A stretch of 64,000 nt of DNA, taken from positions 337,694,502 through 337,758,501 of the forward strand of contig NC_081414.1 of the NCBI RefSeq assembly GCF_030272615.1, written 5' to 3'. A program made the translations under genes and the position numbers. This stretch comes from Cryptomeria japonica. Lineage: Eukaryota; Streptophyta; Pinopsida; Cupressales; Cupressaceae. Under the pieces are notes generated by a model. It did no database searches and was not told where the DNA came from. It was given only the letters and a program-made list of their open reading frames with translations. Of this stretch, positions 45,648 through 56,689 are shown piece by piece. Each line of letters begins with the position of its first letter. Within the stretch, counting starts at the first letter, position 1.

Positions 45648-48291
45648 GCATTAGGACTTCTTCAACTTTGGGTTTATATGTCCCAAGATCTATCTCAAGA
45701 AATAGGATTTCATTATCCTCGCCATATTTTGTTATCATCAGCCTCAATCTTGGAGTACTATCGATCTTCATCTAATTGGGAACTCCTCTCCACGAGAGCC
45801 ACATGTGAGAAAAGTCTGTTGAAACATAACCATTCAATTTTCGCGACCAATCTCTACTCAAGAGCATGTCGTAGGTATCAGGTATTTCTACGATTGATAT
45901 ATCTATGAAGTGCTGGATTCTTGGGTCGGCTGCTAGCTGCATATGGATATTGTTGAGCTCCCCTACCACTGGAACTTTTGTTTTGTCTAGTTGAGTCACT
46001 TTCTTCATGGTGGGTGTAGGAGTTATGCCCAGCTTTTGGCAGATGGCTAAAGGCAGGCATTACATTGCTTGAAGCTCTTGAGTCATATAAACAGTTGTGT
46101 AGGAGTTTTCCAAAAATGCTAATTAAAAGTACGAATGGAGTTGGTTCATCTTTTCCACGACAAAGGACTGTAGACTTGTCTTTCTGCTCTTGTAGACTTG
46201 CTTCATTCTTCTTGATATTGTTGCCTCCTTTCAAACTATCTCCTTCAGCATTGTTTTATGTCTTTGATACCTTTTCCTTTTTAGTTGTATCCTTTTTGAT
46301 GGTAGTCTCTTTCTTTGGAATAATCTCACTTGGAGTGAAATTTTCTTTTGTTTTTGGCGTCTCCTCGGTTTTCTTAGTATTATCTCTTTTGAGCAACGTC
46401 TTTCCTTCTAACATATCTTCTTTCTTCAGCAAGAAAGACGAAACTTGGACCATGCATTCATTATTCGATGATTGTTGCTCTTCATCAATTTCCCCTTGGA
46501 TCATATTTATATTAGCTTAAGTAGTGTTGGTTGTTCCTCTTGAAGCATTGGAAGTTTTCTGATTGTTCGGCCTTTTTGCCATGGTGTCACTCAAGCTATT
46601 AACCAAAGTTTCTCTGATCTCAGGTACTTTCATCAACTCAAACAATGATAAGCTAACTTTGACCTTCTTGAACTCTCCGAGTACAAACAAGATAAGCTTC
46701 TTCAATTCGTCTTTTGAAGGAGAAGGGATATTCCTTTGTCTATACTTCAGGGGTCTTGTGGATAACTTGGGACGTTGCTAGCATTTGAATCTAGCGGAGT
46801 AGAGAAATTGTTTGGAGGAATTGATGTCGTTAACACTCTTGATTTCTATGATTCCTCTTATATACTCTCGGTCCTTGATTTCCTATTGATTGTTGTAGCG
46901 TTTGTACCTCCTTTGTGCCTTCAACTAAAATGCTACTATTGAGAGGTGGAAAAACATAGTCTGAATCTTCAACAGGTCCATTTGTAGAAGCAGGTGGAAA
47001 TTGAGAACCTGGTGGCACCATTGTTCCATTGGCTGACTCTAGGGGAAATTTCCCATTTTGTGCTTGATCATCTTCATATGCTGGAAGAAACTTGAAACTT
47101 TCAACGAGCAATGCTTGATCATATCGCATTGTGGGAACCATCTCATAGCCCGTTGTAGGAGGATTTTCAGGCATTTCAATATTGCGCATCTCTTGTAGAA
47201 ATATGTCAGCAGCTATCTTGAATTCAAGACATTGAAGCTCAGAGTATTGGTTTGTATTGTGTAGTCTATACCAACTAGATAATGCTACTTCCGCTAGGAA
47301 CACCTTGTCAGCAGGACGGTTTTCTTGAGTTTGGTGGGTTATCTAGTGTGAAACCACATTTCCATTATTAGGCATTGTATTCCACGTTCTCCTTTGGAAT
47401 CCTTGATTATTACTCCTGAGCCCTTGATTGTTCTCTTGATGCTTTTGATTATTCCTTTGCATACTCTGTAGCTGATTATTTTGATTTCTCAAGTATGTCA
47501 CTTCGGTCGATAGCTTCTTGACTTGCTCAATTAATTCCTTCATTTCTTCTTTCTCTTCTTGCATCCTTGTGGATGTTGCATTTTGCAAGTAAACTGGATG
47601 TGTTGGTGGGGCTTGAGAAAGTGCAATCCTGGATGAAGAACCAATTGAATGGATGGCTGCATGTTAGGATACGCCACTTGTGGAATTGGATTCATGACTG
47701 GAGTATGATGGATTAAAGCTTGACTTATTGCTTGCATTTGATTAGGTGTTGCTGGAGGTCCCATGTGAAGTAATGTTCCAATGATGTTTTGCCCCATATT
47801 CTTGCTTACTTCAATAGCCTTTGTGTATGCTGCATTCAAATCGTTCTAAGGTGCCATGGTATATTTCTCTTGCGTCCACAATGAGGTAAGGAGCTCGTAG
47901 CATCGTGTAAGCTCTATGAAATCGGTTATTGAATGCGGTAATAAGCTCATGTTCTTGTCTCTTAACCTCTACAAATTGTCTGTATAGCTGAACGGGCGTG
48001 GTTGGAATACCAAATTTTGCAATAAATGCATCTTTCATCACATCCCATGTTCTTATTGAGCCTGTAGGTAAATGAATGAACCAAAAGTATGCTTCTTCTC
48101 CTAGTGAGTATGGGAAGAGTCTGCAAGCCAAATCTCCATATTCAATTTGCCTATTGCGTAGGAGATCTTCAAACATCTTGATGTGATCTTCAGTTGTCCG
48201 GTTGAAATCATTCACATTGAACTTGGGACATAAATTCTCTGGATTTTTGGGCATTTCATGATATGTTACAAACTCAAGTGGGCATGGGTTG
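45648..48291 (-). pseudogene. A-prime: decayed gag-protease of family A
   Basis: The minus-strand order is: gag capsid (47866-48291, with RQIEYGDLACRLFPYSLGEE), gag C-terminus (47343-47839), the linker with a knuckle remnant (WYRLHNTNQYSELQC: the first Cys is Tyr), then the protease region with DSRASSNVMP near 46065, where the catalytic-loop Gly is Arg. It is collinear with 60575-63240 of element A but has frameshifts and stops throughout. Everything downstream of protease (RNase H, RT, integrase, second ORF) is gone. Element A is inserted in its gag at 48291/48292. Confidence 0.85.
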
Positions 48292-49242
48292 TGTTGACGT
48301 GTATTTTGTACACAATCATACACAGAATAAAATACCATTAGGCATCTTATCCTCTCTTGAGAAAATAGTCTCTAACTGCTGAAGATCTGCAAAAAGGATC
48401 AGTTAGATAGACTCCAAGGTTCTTTTAGTGGGGTCTCCACGTGTGGACAAGCTTTTTTAGTGGTATGATGTGATTTGCTGTTTCCTTCAAGGCGTCTTAC
48501 GGATTCAATAGCTCGAAGATTTCACTAATCTAAAAAGAACTTTCAAAAAATGGAAAAAGATAGGGCTTAAGAGGTCTAATCTAGCCTAACCCTATGAACG
48601 ACTTAGCATGAATGAGATTTGGCAAGACTCAACCAATTTCAATTTTGCCATGAGACAACAACTCAACTGAAATTAGTGCGATCTTCTAAGGTAATAATGA
48701 TGTTCAATGCATCAAAGATCAAGGACACTACTACGAAGGTACATATCCTAGATACGAAAATGCTTGAAGGTTAAGGACTCAAGGTGTTTTCCAGTCGACC
48801 ACGCAAGGCGTTCTTACAATCAGCAAGAAGCTAGTGGTTTGGATTGCGAATCCTACCAAATATCAAATCTCACACTTAGTCTTTCTAATTAACAAACTAC
48901 TTTGATTGAGCGTGATTCAAGTACATCCAACAACCATGAAGATAACTCAAGGAACTTGCAACAAAACACCATAACTTCAATATTTTATTGATTTCCAAGT
49001 CATCATATACAACAATTGCTTGAACTTCTCTCTTCAAGACTCAATCTTGCTACAAAATAAAAATTGCTTACAATTCTAATCTCTCTATTTCGCTCTTAAC
49101 TCTATTCTCTATTAACTGACTATTACAAATGAAATGAAAATGGGGGTATAAATAGCATCCCCAATTACAATGAAAGGTCCAGATCGAAAGCAAATCAACG
49201 GACAAGATCATGACACCTAAACCCTAATTAGGGTTTATTACA
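48292..49242 (-). repeat. A 3' LTR
   Basis: On the plus strand it reads TGTTGACGTG to GGTTTATTACA. The right end is set by the adjacent polypurine tract and the terminal CA; the partner LTR is cut by the window edge, so this end is provisional. Confidence 0.75.
49147..49155 (-). promoter_or_regulatory. TATA-like box in A LTR
   Basis: The minus strand reads CTATTTATACC here; the older LTR at 41390 has CTATATAAACC in the same place, so the box is kept. It sits only about 90 bp from the LTR start, which would give a short U3 and a long leader. Confidence 0.4.
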
Positions 49243-49247
49243 AATGA

Positions 49248-49260
49248 CCTCCTTTTTACT
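49248..49260 (-). other. A polypurine tract
   Basis: The minus strand reads AGTAAAAAGGAGG, six bases before the proposed LTR start TGTAATAAACC. Confidence 0.6.
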
Positions 49261-49338
49261 GAACAATATTAAATACATAGCCAAATATTAAATTCGGCAC
49301 AAAAATCTAGGAGGTATCAACCAATGAGAAATAAGATG

Positions 49339-52300
49339 TCATGTCATCTGTAACAACCTTTCATCTAGAATCTTATTCCCTTTCCAATTTTCCTTCTTAG
49401 CATATGCAATGAATTTTGTCACAATTCCTTCGATTTCTGTGATTGGAATCTCGGGAAGATTCTTGATACTCTCTTCTAAGTGGATAACTTGATCAAATGC
49501 ATCTAGAAGAGCTGTGTCCCAAGTAGGTTCAAGTTCCTTTGTTCTATCAATCAGGAGCATGGTGGCATACATCTGATCATACTGCTCATCTGTAACATCT
49601 GCGTCCTTGCGAAAGATGATAGTGATTCTATCCTCAAACTCTTGTAAATCCACATCTGTCTCGACCTCGATCCTCCTGCCAAGAATGGTACGAAGTACCT
49701 CAAATACTCTGTCCTGGATCGGATTGATCACCTCCTCAACTTGACCACATCTAACGCTGATGTCCTCAAAGAGAACACTCTTTATATGGAGTAAGGTTGA
49801 CCACTGAAACAAACTGTGAGAATCACCTTCTAAGATCCTCTCTTGTGCTAAAATTTTTCTAGATGTATGTCTTATAACTCTCAAGACAGGGATGACAACG
49901 TCCTTGGTATGGGCAAATGCAGCTACTGTTGCCATCAATCTGTGGATTATCTCAAGAACTTGGATAGCCTGATGGGTGATCTTCGACATCCTTGTAATAA
50001 ACTCAATGGCCACCGTGTGAGATCTATCCATCCAATTACATGTACGCTGAACCATATTCCTGAATCTTTCTGCTTCATTGATTGATTGAAGGGGCAATGC
50101 CTGCAATGGTGATCTAACTGGATCCTGACGTCCCAAAGGTTCATTGATGTGACTGAAATATGTTCTCCATGCACCGACCTCTCTCTCAAGCTTTCTATTC
50201 TTTTCTACTTCTTCTCTAAACTTATCCTTCAATGCCTCAAATGTGTCGGTGGCATCATCTAAAGTCTGCTCTGCTGTGGATGGTCCTAACTCAATAGTCT
50301 GTATATGATAGTCCTCTGCTAGGATCTCACCCTCATATTTGTCTGCTGCCGGTGTAGCTATCTGCAGTTTTCTAGATCCAGTCTCATCTCGAATCATCTT
50401 GGACATCTTTGTAGCCTTCTTCTTCTCTGTTGTCATATGTGAGCGTCCAACAAGGCTCTCTAGATCGATTGCACTGTCCTCGTCCTCAATTACGATCACC
50501 TTAGTCAATCTCTCCTTCAACCAGTCTGGGATATTTGATCTTGTCTCTTGAACTTGAATTTCTTTGTGTACTACTTCTTCTTGTCTGGGAGGAGATGTTA
50601 CTTCATTATCATTATCTAAATCATAGTCTTGGAGAGATCCATCGGATGAAACATGCTGTGCCTGTTCTTCCTCCTGTCTATCATTCTGTACCATCGATTC
50701 CATGGATTCTTCCACTCGAACTGTTCTATCTTCTGGCCTGGAAGAAGTACCTGGTGTTTGATCTTTGTTAGCACCTTGCTTTTTCTTGGAAGGCTCTTTC
50801 TTTTCTGATCTTTCCTTTCTCTTTGAACCTCTCGGATGGAGATTGCCCTCACTGGCACATCGAAGGTTACCTTCACCTGAATTCCTAGGATTAGGATTGC
50901 CTTCACTAACACTGGCTCCACCTTCGGCTGGCTTTTCTTCCAAAGTAAAAGACATGGCTATGCCTTGTTCTCTCAACTTCTGATGTTGAATGTCTACCCA
51001 TCTGCGAGTACAAGACAAGACTGGTGCCATCAAATCATCTAAATCCACGGCCTCGGGCTCATTCCAATTCAAACTAATTGTTTTACTTTCTCTATCATAT
51101 GAAGATTGGATGTGCCTGCCGTTGTCCTGAGCTTGGTCGGCTACTCTGTAAATCTTACATTTCCTGATGAAATCCAAAGGCAATCTAGAATGTATCTTGC
51201 GTTTCACTTCAAGATCATCTAGGAGATTCATCATAAAATCTTCAATTTGGTATTCATGTCTAAATCTTCTACCGACTGTCTCTTCTAAATGTCCATGAGG
51301 ATCAAAACTATTCCTCCAAGCAAAAGATGAAAAAGGATACAAGGCTAACTCCCTCTCTGCGTCATCCATGGCTGAGACATTGGGACATACCTCAACTGAA
51401 TTACCCAAAATAATAGGTACCTGAACTCCATTCTGATGTCTGTGTCTGAATGCCTTCACATATGCTGCCAACTGCCTTGTTACTTCAAGTAACACAATTC
51501 TATCTGTCGGGTACCTTGGCAACATATATGGAGGTAAAGGACATCCATACACTCTAATGTAAGTGAACTTGGGAAACTGAATGAACCAAGCACCGTACCT
51601 CTTGATTAACTCTTGGGCATCCTGAGATAATCTGTTGTGAATCCCTCCTTGCAACGTCCTGGTGATGTTCATCGTGAAAGTATCATTGATTAACTTGTAG
51701 TTCTTCCCTGGTGGATGATGCAAGTAGGTATAGGATTCACAAACTCTGACCTCGCCGGGTCCTCTTCCAATCACTCCTCTGTGAGGTAGTCCTGCGTACT
51801 CGACGCTCCTGATTAAGGCATAGATGACGTATGAACTCATGTGGAAGGACTTAGTAGCCCTGAGTCTTCTCAATTGTACGTCTAAGCAATGGCTAATTAT
51901 CCTAGCCCAATGTATTGTACCCTTTCCTTGAACAATCACCTGGATGAAATAAAACATCCATTTCTCAAAATAGAAGGCATGAGGTGCTCCTGTAACTCTG
52001 TTGAGCATGGTAATCAAATCTCTGTACTCCTCTTGGAAATCGATCCGGTGTGGTGTGTTCGGTACTTTGCTCAGACGGGGACGACTCTTGAGTAGCCAGT
52101 TCTTGTTGATGATGCTTAGACAAGCATCTGGATCGTCATCGTACACTGATCTAGCTCCTTCAATGCTCTTGTATATCATGTCCCTGTGCTCTGGAAGATG
52201 GAAGGCTTCACTTATGGCCTCCTCTGAAAGGTACGCCAAAGTGTTTCCCTCATTGGACACAATTGTCCTGGACTGTGGATTGTAATGACGGGCACACTCG

Positions 52301-52641
52301 ATCATCAACTCGTGGCACTGAATAGCTGGAGGAAAACCGGCCGCCTTAATGATGCCACTCTCTATTATTCTCCGGGCGACAGGTGATGGCTTGCCGATGT
52401 AAGGGACCTCTCGGAACTTCTTCGTGCTAAAGTTTCCCAAGTTTGTATCTCCAATGTTGCTCCACTTGGACACGATCTTGGTCTCCACCTCTTCAGTTTT
52501 CTGATCTTCTTTCATGAGAGCCGAGCGACTGGTGGATGCTCCCGCCTTTGGGGTCGCCATACCTACACAACATTTCATTATAAGAAATAGATTTTGCAAT
52601 AAATAACGTAGATAAGAGAGATAGGTTTTAGGAAACCTCAT
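49339..52641 (-). CDS. A second ORF (up to 1,100 codons), function unknown
   Basis: One uninterrupted frame. The first Met gives 1,100 residues; Met28 (codon at 52560, MATPKAG) is more likely the start because the 27 residues before it look non-coding. An acceptor-like TGTTGTGTAG precedes it, so splicing is possible. Residues 70-570 look globular (AGFPPAIQCHELMIECARHY, LSEEAISEAFHLP, RATKSFHMSSYVIYALI). Residues 575-700 are low complexity, with SEGN repeats and a nuclear-localisation-like KRKERSEKKEPSKKKQ (607-622). Residues 798-825 form a coiled coil, and 850-1100 are helical. I see no enzyme motif, signal peptide or membrane segment, so it is not a typical envelope protein despite its position after pol. 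An intact frame of this size argues that it is, or recently was, functional. Confidence 0.75.
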   Translation of the reverse strand: MRFPKTYLSYLRYLLQNLFLIMKCCVGMATPKAGASTSRSALMKEDQKTEEVETKIVSKWSNIGDTNLGNFSTKKFREVPYIGKPSPVARRIIESGIIKAAGFPPAIQCHELMIECARHYNPQSRTIVSNEGNTLAYLSEEAISEAFHLPEHRDMIYKSIEGARSVYDDDPDACLSIINKNWLLKSRPRLSKVPNTPHRIDFQEEYRDLITMLNRVTGAPHAFYFEKWMFYFIQVIVQGKGTIHWARIISHCLDVQLRRLRATKSFHMSSYVIYALIRSVEYAGLPHRGVIGRGPGEVRVCESYTYLHHPPGKNYKLINDTFTMNITRTLQGGIHNRLSQDAQELIKRYGAWFIQFPKFTYIRVYGCPLPPYMLPRYPTDRIVLLEVTRQLAAYVKAFRHRHQNGVQVPIILGNSVEVCPNVSAMDDAERELALYPFSSFAWRNSFDPHGHLEETVGRRFRHEYQIEDFMMNLLDDLEVKRKIHSRLPLDFIRKCKIYRVADQAQDNGRHIQSSYDRESKTISLNWNEPEAVDLDDLMAPVLSCTRRWVDIQHQKLREQGIAMSFTLEEKPAEGGASVSEGNPNPRNSGEGNLRCASEGNLHPRGSKRKERSEKKEPSKKKQGANKDQTPGTSSRPEDRTVRVEESMESMVQNDRQEEEQAQHVSSDGSLQDYDLDNDNEVTSPPRQEEVVHKEIQVQETRSNIPDWLKERLTKVIVIEDEDSAIDLESLVGRSHMTTEKKKATKMSKMIRDETGSRKLQIATPAADKYEGEILAEDYHIQTIELGPSTAEQTLDDATDTFEALKDKFREEVEKNRKLEREVGAWRTYFSHINEPLGRQDPVRSPLQALPLQSINEAERFRNMVQRTCNWMDRSHTVAIEFITRMSKITHQAIQVLEIIHRLMATVAAFAHTKDVVIPVLRVIRHTSRKILAQERILEGDSHSLFQWSTLLHIKSVLFEDISVRCGQVEEVINPIQDRVFEVLRTILGRRIEVETDVDLQEFEDRITIIFRKDADVTDEQYDQMYATMLLIDRTKELEPTWDTALLDAFDQVIHLEESIKNLPEIPITEIEGIVTKFIAYAKKENWKGNKILDERLLQMT

Positions 52642-52865
52642 GATAAGTCCCTAGAGTTATCATTTCCTAAAAAAAAACAACGATTGAGCTAAGAGATTCA
52701 AAATTTCAAAATTCAAAAATGAAATATGACGATGAATGAATAAAGCAATAACAATTAAATCGCCATACCTTGATAGAGAGCTAACTCTAGAATGCAAAAA
52801 CAAAATTCGCCTAGGCAAAATTTGAGGTATAAGATAATCTTCAATATGATTCCCTCAAAATATAC

Positions 52866-53110
52866 TTCGCCACCTCTGGAGAGAACGTGATCTTCAAGTA
52901 ATGCCTTAGACGTGGTCTTAAATGATCTCCAAATTCGCCCTTGGTGTGGTCTTCAAATTCGCACCACCTTTTGATAACTACGCGCCACCCTTGGATGAAT
53001 GAAATTCGCACCACCTTTGGCCTTCAACGCAATTCGCACTCCACACAAGATGATACTAGCGCCACCTTTGGTTTGAAATCGCACCACCTTTGAACACACT
53101 TCGCACTATA
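52866..53110 (+). repeat. Cluster of TTCGCACCACCTTTGG-like boxes
   Basis: About nine full or partial copies, for example at 52958, 53005, 53057 and 53079, irregularly spaced 20-70 bp apart. Confidence 0.75.
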
Positions 53111-53512
53111 TTCGCCTCTTCTTGATTCGCATGAAGAAAGGTAAAAATGATTATGTAAAAATGAACGTTTCACTCCCCTTATAAATAGCGCTCATACCCT
53201 TTCACCTCTTAGGCCGACTTGACAAATAAAACCATTTTTTAAATGATTTGCAATAAAATAACAAGGCCGACTTGCCTAATTGGGCGCTTCAAATCGATTT
53301 TTATATTAATTAAATAATTAATTATTAATGCCTTGCGTTTTTTTAAATGAGAATTTCGATTTTTAATAAAGGCAAAAAATAATTAATAAAAGATAACGCC
53401 ATATTAAATGCTAAATAAAAATGGATTTTCAATTTTTTAATCGATTTAGCATTTAAGGAAATTTAAATTTGTTTGTTTGGCGCCAAAATTGGAAAACAAA
53501 GGGACGTACCTC

Positions 53513-55301
53513 ATCGCTCTGGTCCCTTGGAGAGGGACAGGAGCGATTCACCATTTTGTCTTGACTTTTGCATTTCTTACGTCCAACTCCTTCATCTCCA
53601 CGTTAAAAATCGATCACCTTGATGGTCCTTCGAATTTGATCGCCTTGTGTGCGCATATGGGTGTCCTTTAAGTGCACATCGCCCTGGTCCTTGTCCAAAG
53701 GACAGGAGCGATCTTCTTGTTTTCATGTCTATCTTGCATCTTTTAACTTCGATTTTTTTATTGTGGGCGAATAGCATCCTTTGTTCGTGTCTTTTGCGCT
53801 TATTCCATTTGCTCGCATGAAGTTTTGAGTGTATTAAAGGGATCATCGCCCTTGTCCCTTGGAGAGGGACAGGAGCGATCCATGTCCTTTCCTTGACCTT
53901 GTCAACTTTGCACTTCGATCTTCATTGTAATGCCCTTCAAACGTCGTCCTTCACCTTACCTAACCTTGCTTCGCTTTGATCTTTGAAGGAACGTGCGTGC
54001 TTTTGATGATATCGCCCTGGTCCTTGTCCAAAGGACAGGAGCGATGTGAGGCTTTTACATTATTTGGCAATGTTTGGACGTTCAACACTTTTGCAAATTA
54101 TCTTCAAACGATGCCTTGGACCATATGCTATCTTAAGACGTCTTGACTTAGCTTGATCTTGAAGCAAAACAAGGAATCCAAAGCAAATCGCCCTGGTCCC
54201 TTGGAGAGGGACAGGAGCGATATAGTCTCCATGCTCAAAATAATGATCATTTCACGTTCAAAACTCTTGTTTATCATCCTTTTACCATACCATGGACCCT
54301 CTAAAACATTGCAATGTCTTGTCCTTACGTAAATTTTGCATGAAATGGCCAATGCATCTAACATCGCCTTGGTCCCTTCCTAAGGGACATGAGCGATCTA
54401 TGTTATAGGGTGTCAATTTCTTCATTTTAACGTCCTTTGAGTGTTTGCGCATGATGAAGACGCCTTGAAATGTCCCTCGCCACCTTGTCTTGACTTGTGT
54501 CGACCTTGAACTTCGGAGGAACGACCTTGAACTTGCGTAGGGAGTATTATCATCAATGTATCGCCCTGGTCCCTTGGAGAGGGACAGGAGCGATCCTTCC
54601 CTTGTGGCCACTACCTCACTTTGCCAGGTTCCAAGTTTATATTCAACGGATTCGTCCCTCTTCACTCCATTCGTCCATGCCTCGACATCATCTGTAACTT
54701 TGCAAGAAAAGCAATTATATCAAAAATCGCTCTGGTCCCTTCCTGAGGGACAGGAGCGAACTAGGCATTTAACACTGTTATGGACGTCCCAAAAATCTTC
54801 AATTTATATTCAATGCGTTCATCTCATGTTTTCCCTTGTTTTTGAACGTAAACTTTCCTTGACCTTTGTCTGGATTTTGCATAATGAAGGAAATCGCTCT
54901 GGTCCCTGGGAGAGGGACGAGAGCTACAAGGTACCTCGCCCTGGTCCCTTGGAGAGGGACAGGAGCGATTTGGTCAATATAGGTCATTCTCCTTCGTTTT
55001 TGCATCTCAAATTATATTCATTTGGCAAAGTATCTTCCTTCGGACGTCCTCCAATTGCTGAGTCATCAAAATCTTGCATGGACATGGCGAAATTTGAATT
55101 GTAGCTCCGGTCCTTCACTGAGGGACAGGAGCGATTTTCCTTCTGGAGGCCTTTCCGCGCTCATGAAAATCTTCAATTTATATTCAAATGAAAGATCTTG
55201 TCGTTCTCTATCACTTCAAACGTAAAATTTGTCCGGACTCTGCAAGGACAATGAGATATTTGAAAATGAGCTCCCGTCCTTCACTGAGGGACAGGAGCGA
55301 T
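53513..55301. repeat. Twelve hairpin modules of 35 bp, mostly every 166 bp
   Basis: Copies start at 53513, 53678, 53845, 54011, 54187, 54363, 54560, 54726, 54893, 54935, 55101 and 55267. Intervals are 165, 167, 166, 176, 176, 197, 166, 167, 42, 166 and 166. Each has outer arms like ATCGCTC/GAGCGAT and inner arms like GTCCCT/AGGGAC. DNA between modules is strongly diverged. The period is not a multiple of three, so this is not a protein repeat. Confidence 0.92.
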
Positions 55302-55995
55302 TTTGCTCCTACAGGCCAAAATAACAAGATTTTTCACATTTTAACACTTCACGAGGCGAAAACAAATCAATTCCAATGCCTAGGATCAAACTTCAAAAAA
55401 GTCAAAATTTGGTCAAAATATTCAATCAGACAAAAATTCACATTGACGGTCATCATTTAAACAAGTTTAAGCTCTGCATGAACATTCCAATTGAAAATTA
55501 GACCATTTTGGCGAAATCATTGCATTCAAAATTTGCATTCTAGAAAAGAAAGCTCAAAAGCTCTCAAAAATGACTGGATTTTGGCTTGAAAAGGCAAGAT
55601 TTAAAACCCTAAGGCTTAGCCCTAAATCCAGACAACTAACGGACTAACAAAACCCTAAAAACGAAAGCGAAAACAAGCGAAAAAGAGGGGGTCCCCATTT
55701 GCGATGGGGCGATGTGTGAAATGGTCACAACATCTGGCGACACCACTGAGAAATGTTGCAAAACATTTGGGAATCAATCTTTCTAAAAGAAGACCCAGAA
55801 AACCTCCCTCAACAAAACCAGGAGTTAAGAAACACTTACAAGAAGAGACCATCATATTGAGACAAAGTATCAAGTCCACAATTACCCATGTGTGTGCAAA
55901 TGCGTTAATTCCCCTCAACAAGACAATCATGATCTCCAAGTTCCCCTGTGATAAGCTACATAGTTCGTCTAAACTCCAAAAGCATCCTGGATAGA

Positions 55996-56104
55996 GCCTC
56001 GCTGCCAGTCAGACGTCCATAGTCCCGACGAGGTTATCGCCGCAAGCTCACGAACATTGCTCCATTGCCAGTCAGGCGTCTATAGCCCCGATGGAGTTAC
56101 TCGC
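55996..56104. repeat. Two direct copies of a 45-bp inverted-repeat unit
   Basis: The copies at 55996-56040 and 56059-56104 share GCCAGTCAG.CGTC.ATAG.CCCGA. The outer arms are CCTCG/CGAGG in the first and CTCCAT/ATGGAG in the second. Confidence 0.8.
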
Positions 56105-56689
56105 ATATTCCCTTTAGCCAATTTGATATTTCCTTTTAGCTCATTTCTTTTCTTTTGATTTTTTCTCATCTTTTCAACTTTTCTTTTGATACTGCTTTTC
56201 AGTTCTGTCAATTCTTTGGCTTGTGAGTAACGAAACTCACTAGGGTTTGAGGATTGCGGTGGCGCTGAAGCTAGACTTTAGATTTTTCACTGATCACAGC
56301 TTCGCCTGTAAACCATAATGACTCGGAGATTATAAGTGTGTGAAATATAATAACTGGAGGACAAAAATACGTGAGTTCAATAAGCTAATCTACTTCAATG
56401 CAAATATGTCCTGACTCAAAGCTTCATTAAAAGAAACTCCCTCAGTAATTCCAAAAGACCTCATGATTTTCCAAATGCATCCAACAATCCAGCAGGAAGT
56501 CAGAGCGTTATATAACAAAATCACCCAATGTCAAATGGATACCCCTCAGGACAAAAACAACTAACCTAAAAAAAACAAAAGCACCTAAACTAAGAAAAAC
56601 AAAAGGCAAACCAACGCGAGAAAAACAAACAAACGGAAAACGACGAAAGCAAACTAAACTAGCTATATACAAGGGAAGGCCTTGGCATT

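Larger units (their letters stand above)
52642..56689 (-). other. A non-coding region between pol and the second ORF
   Basis: About 4 kb with no credible coding region. It holds a cluster of TTCGCACCACCTTTGG-type boxes (52866-53110), twelve phased hairpins (53513-55301) and a pair of covarying inverted repeats (55996-56104). Short frames seen here are products of the repeats. Confidence 0.75.

Noticed and set aside
49339-52641. Envelope protein gene of an endogenous retrovirus-like element
   Set aside because: The position fits, but there is no signal peptide, no membrane segment and no Cys-rich surface pattern.
54282-55104. ORFs of 127 and 182 codons on both strands among the hairpins
   Set aside because: They come from the hairpin modules, whose 166-bp step changes frame each time.
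53513-55301. CRISPR-like array (35-bp palindromic repeats with variable spacers)
   Set aside because: Spacers are about 131 bp and are diverged copies of each other, there are no cas genes, and the array is inside a plant retrotransposon.
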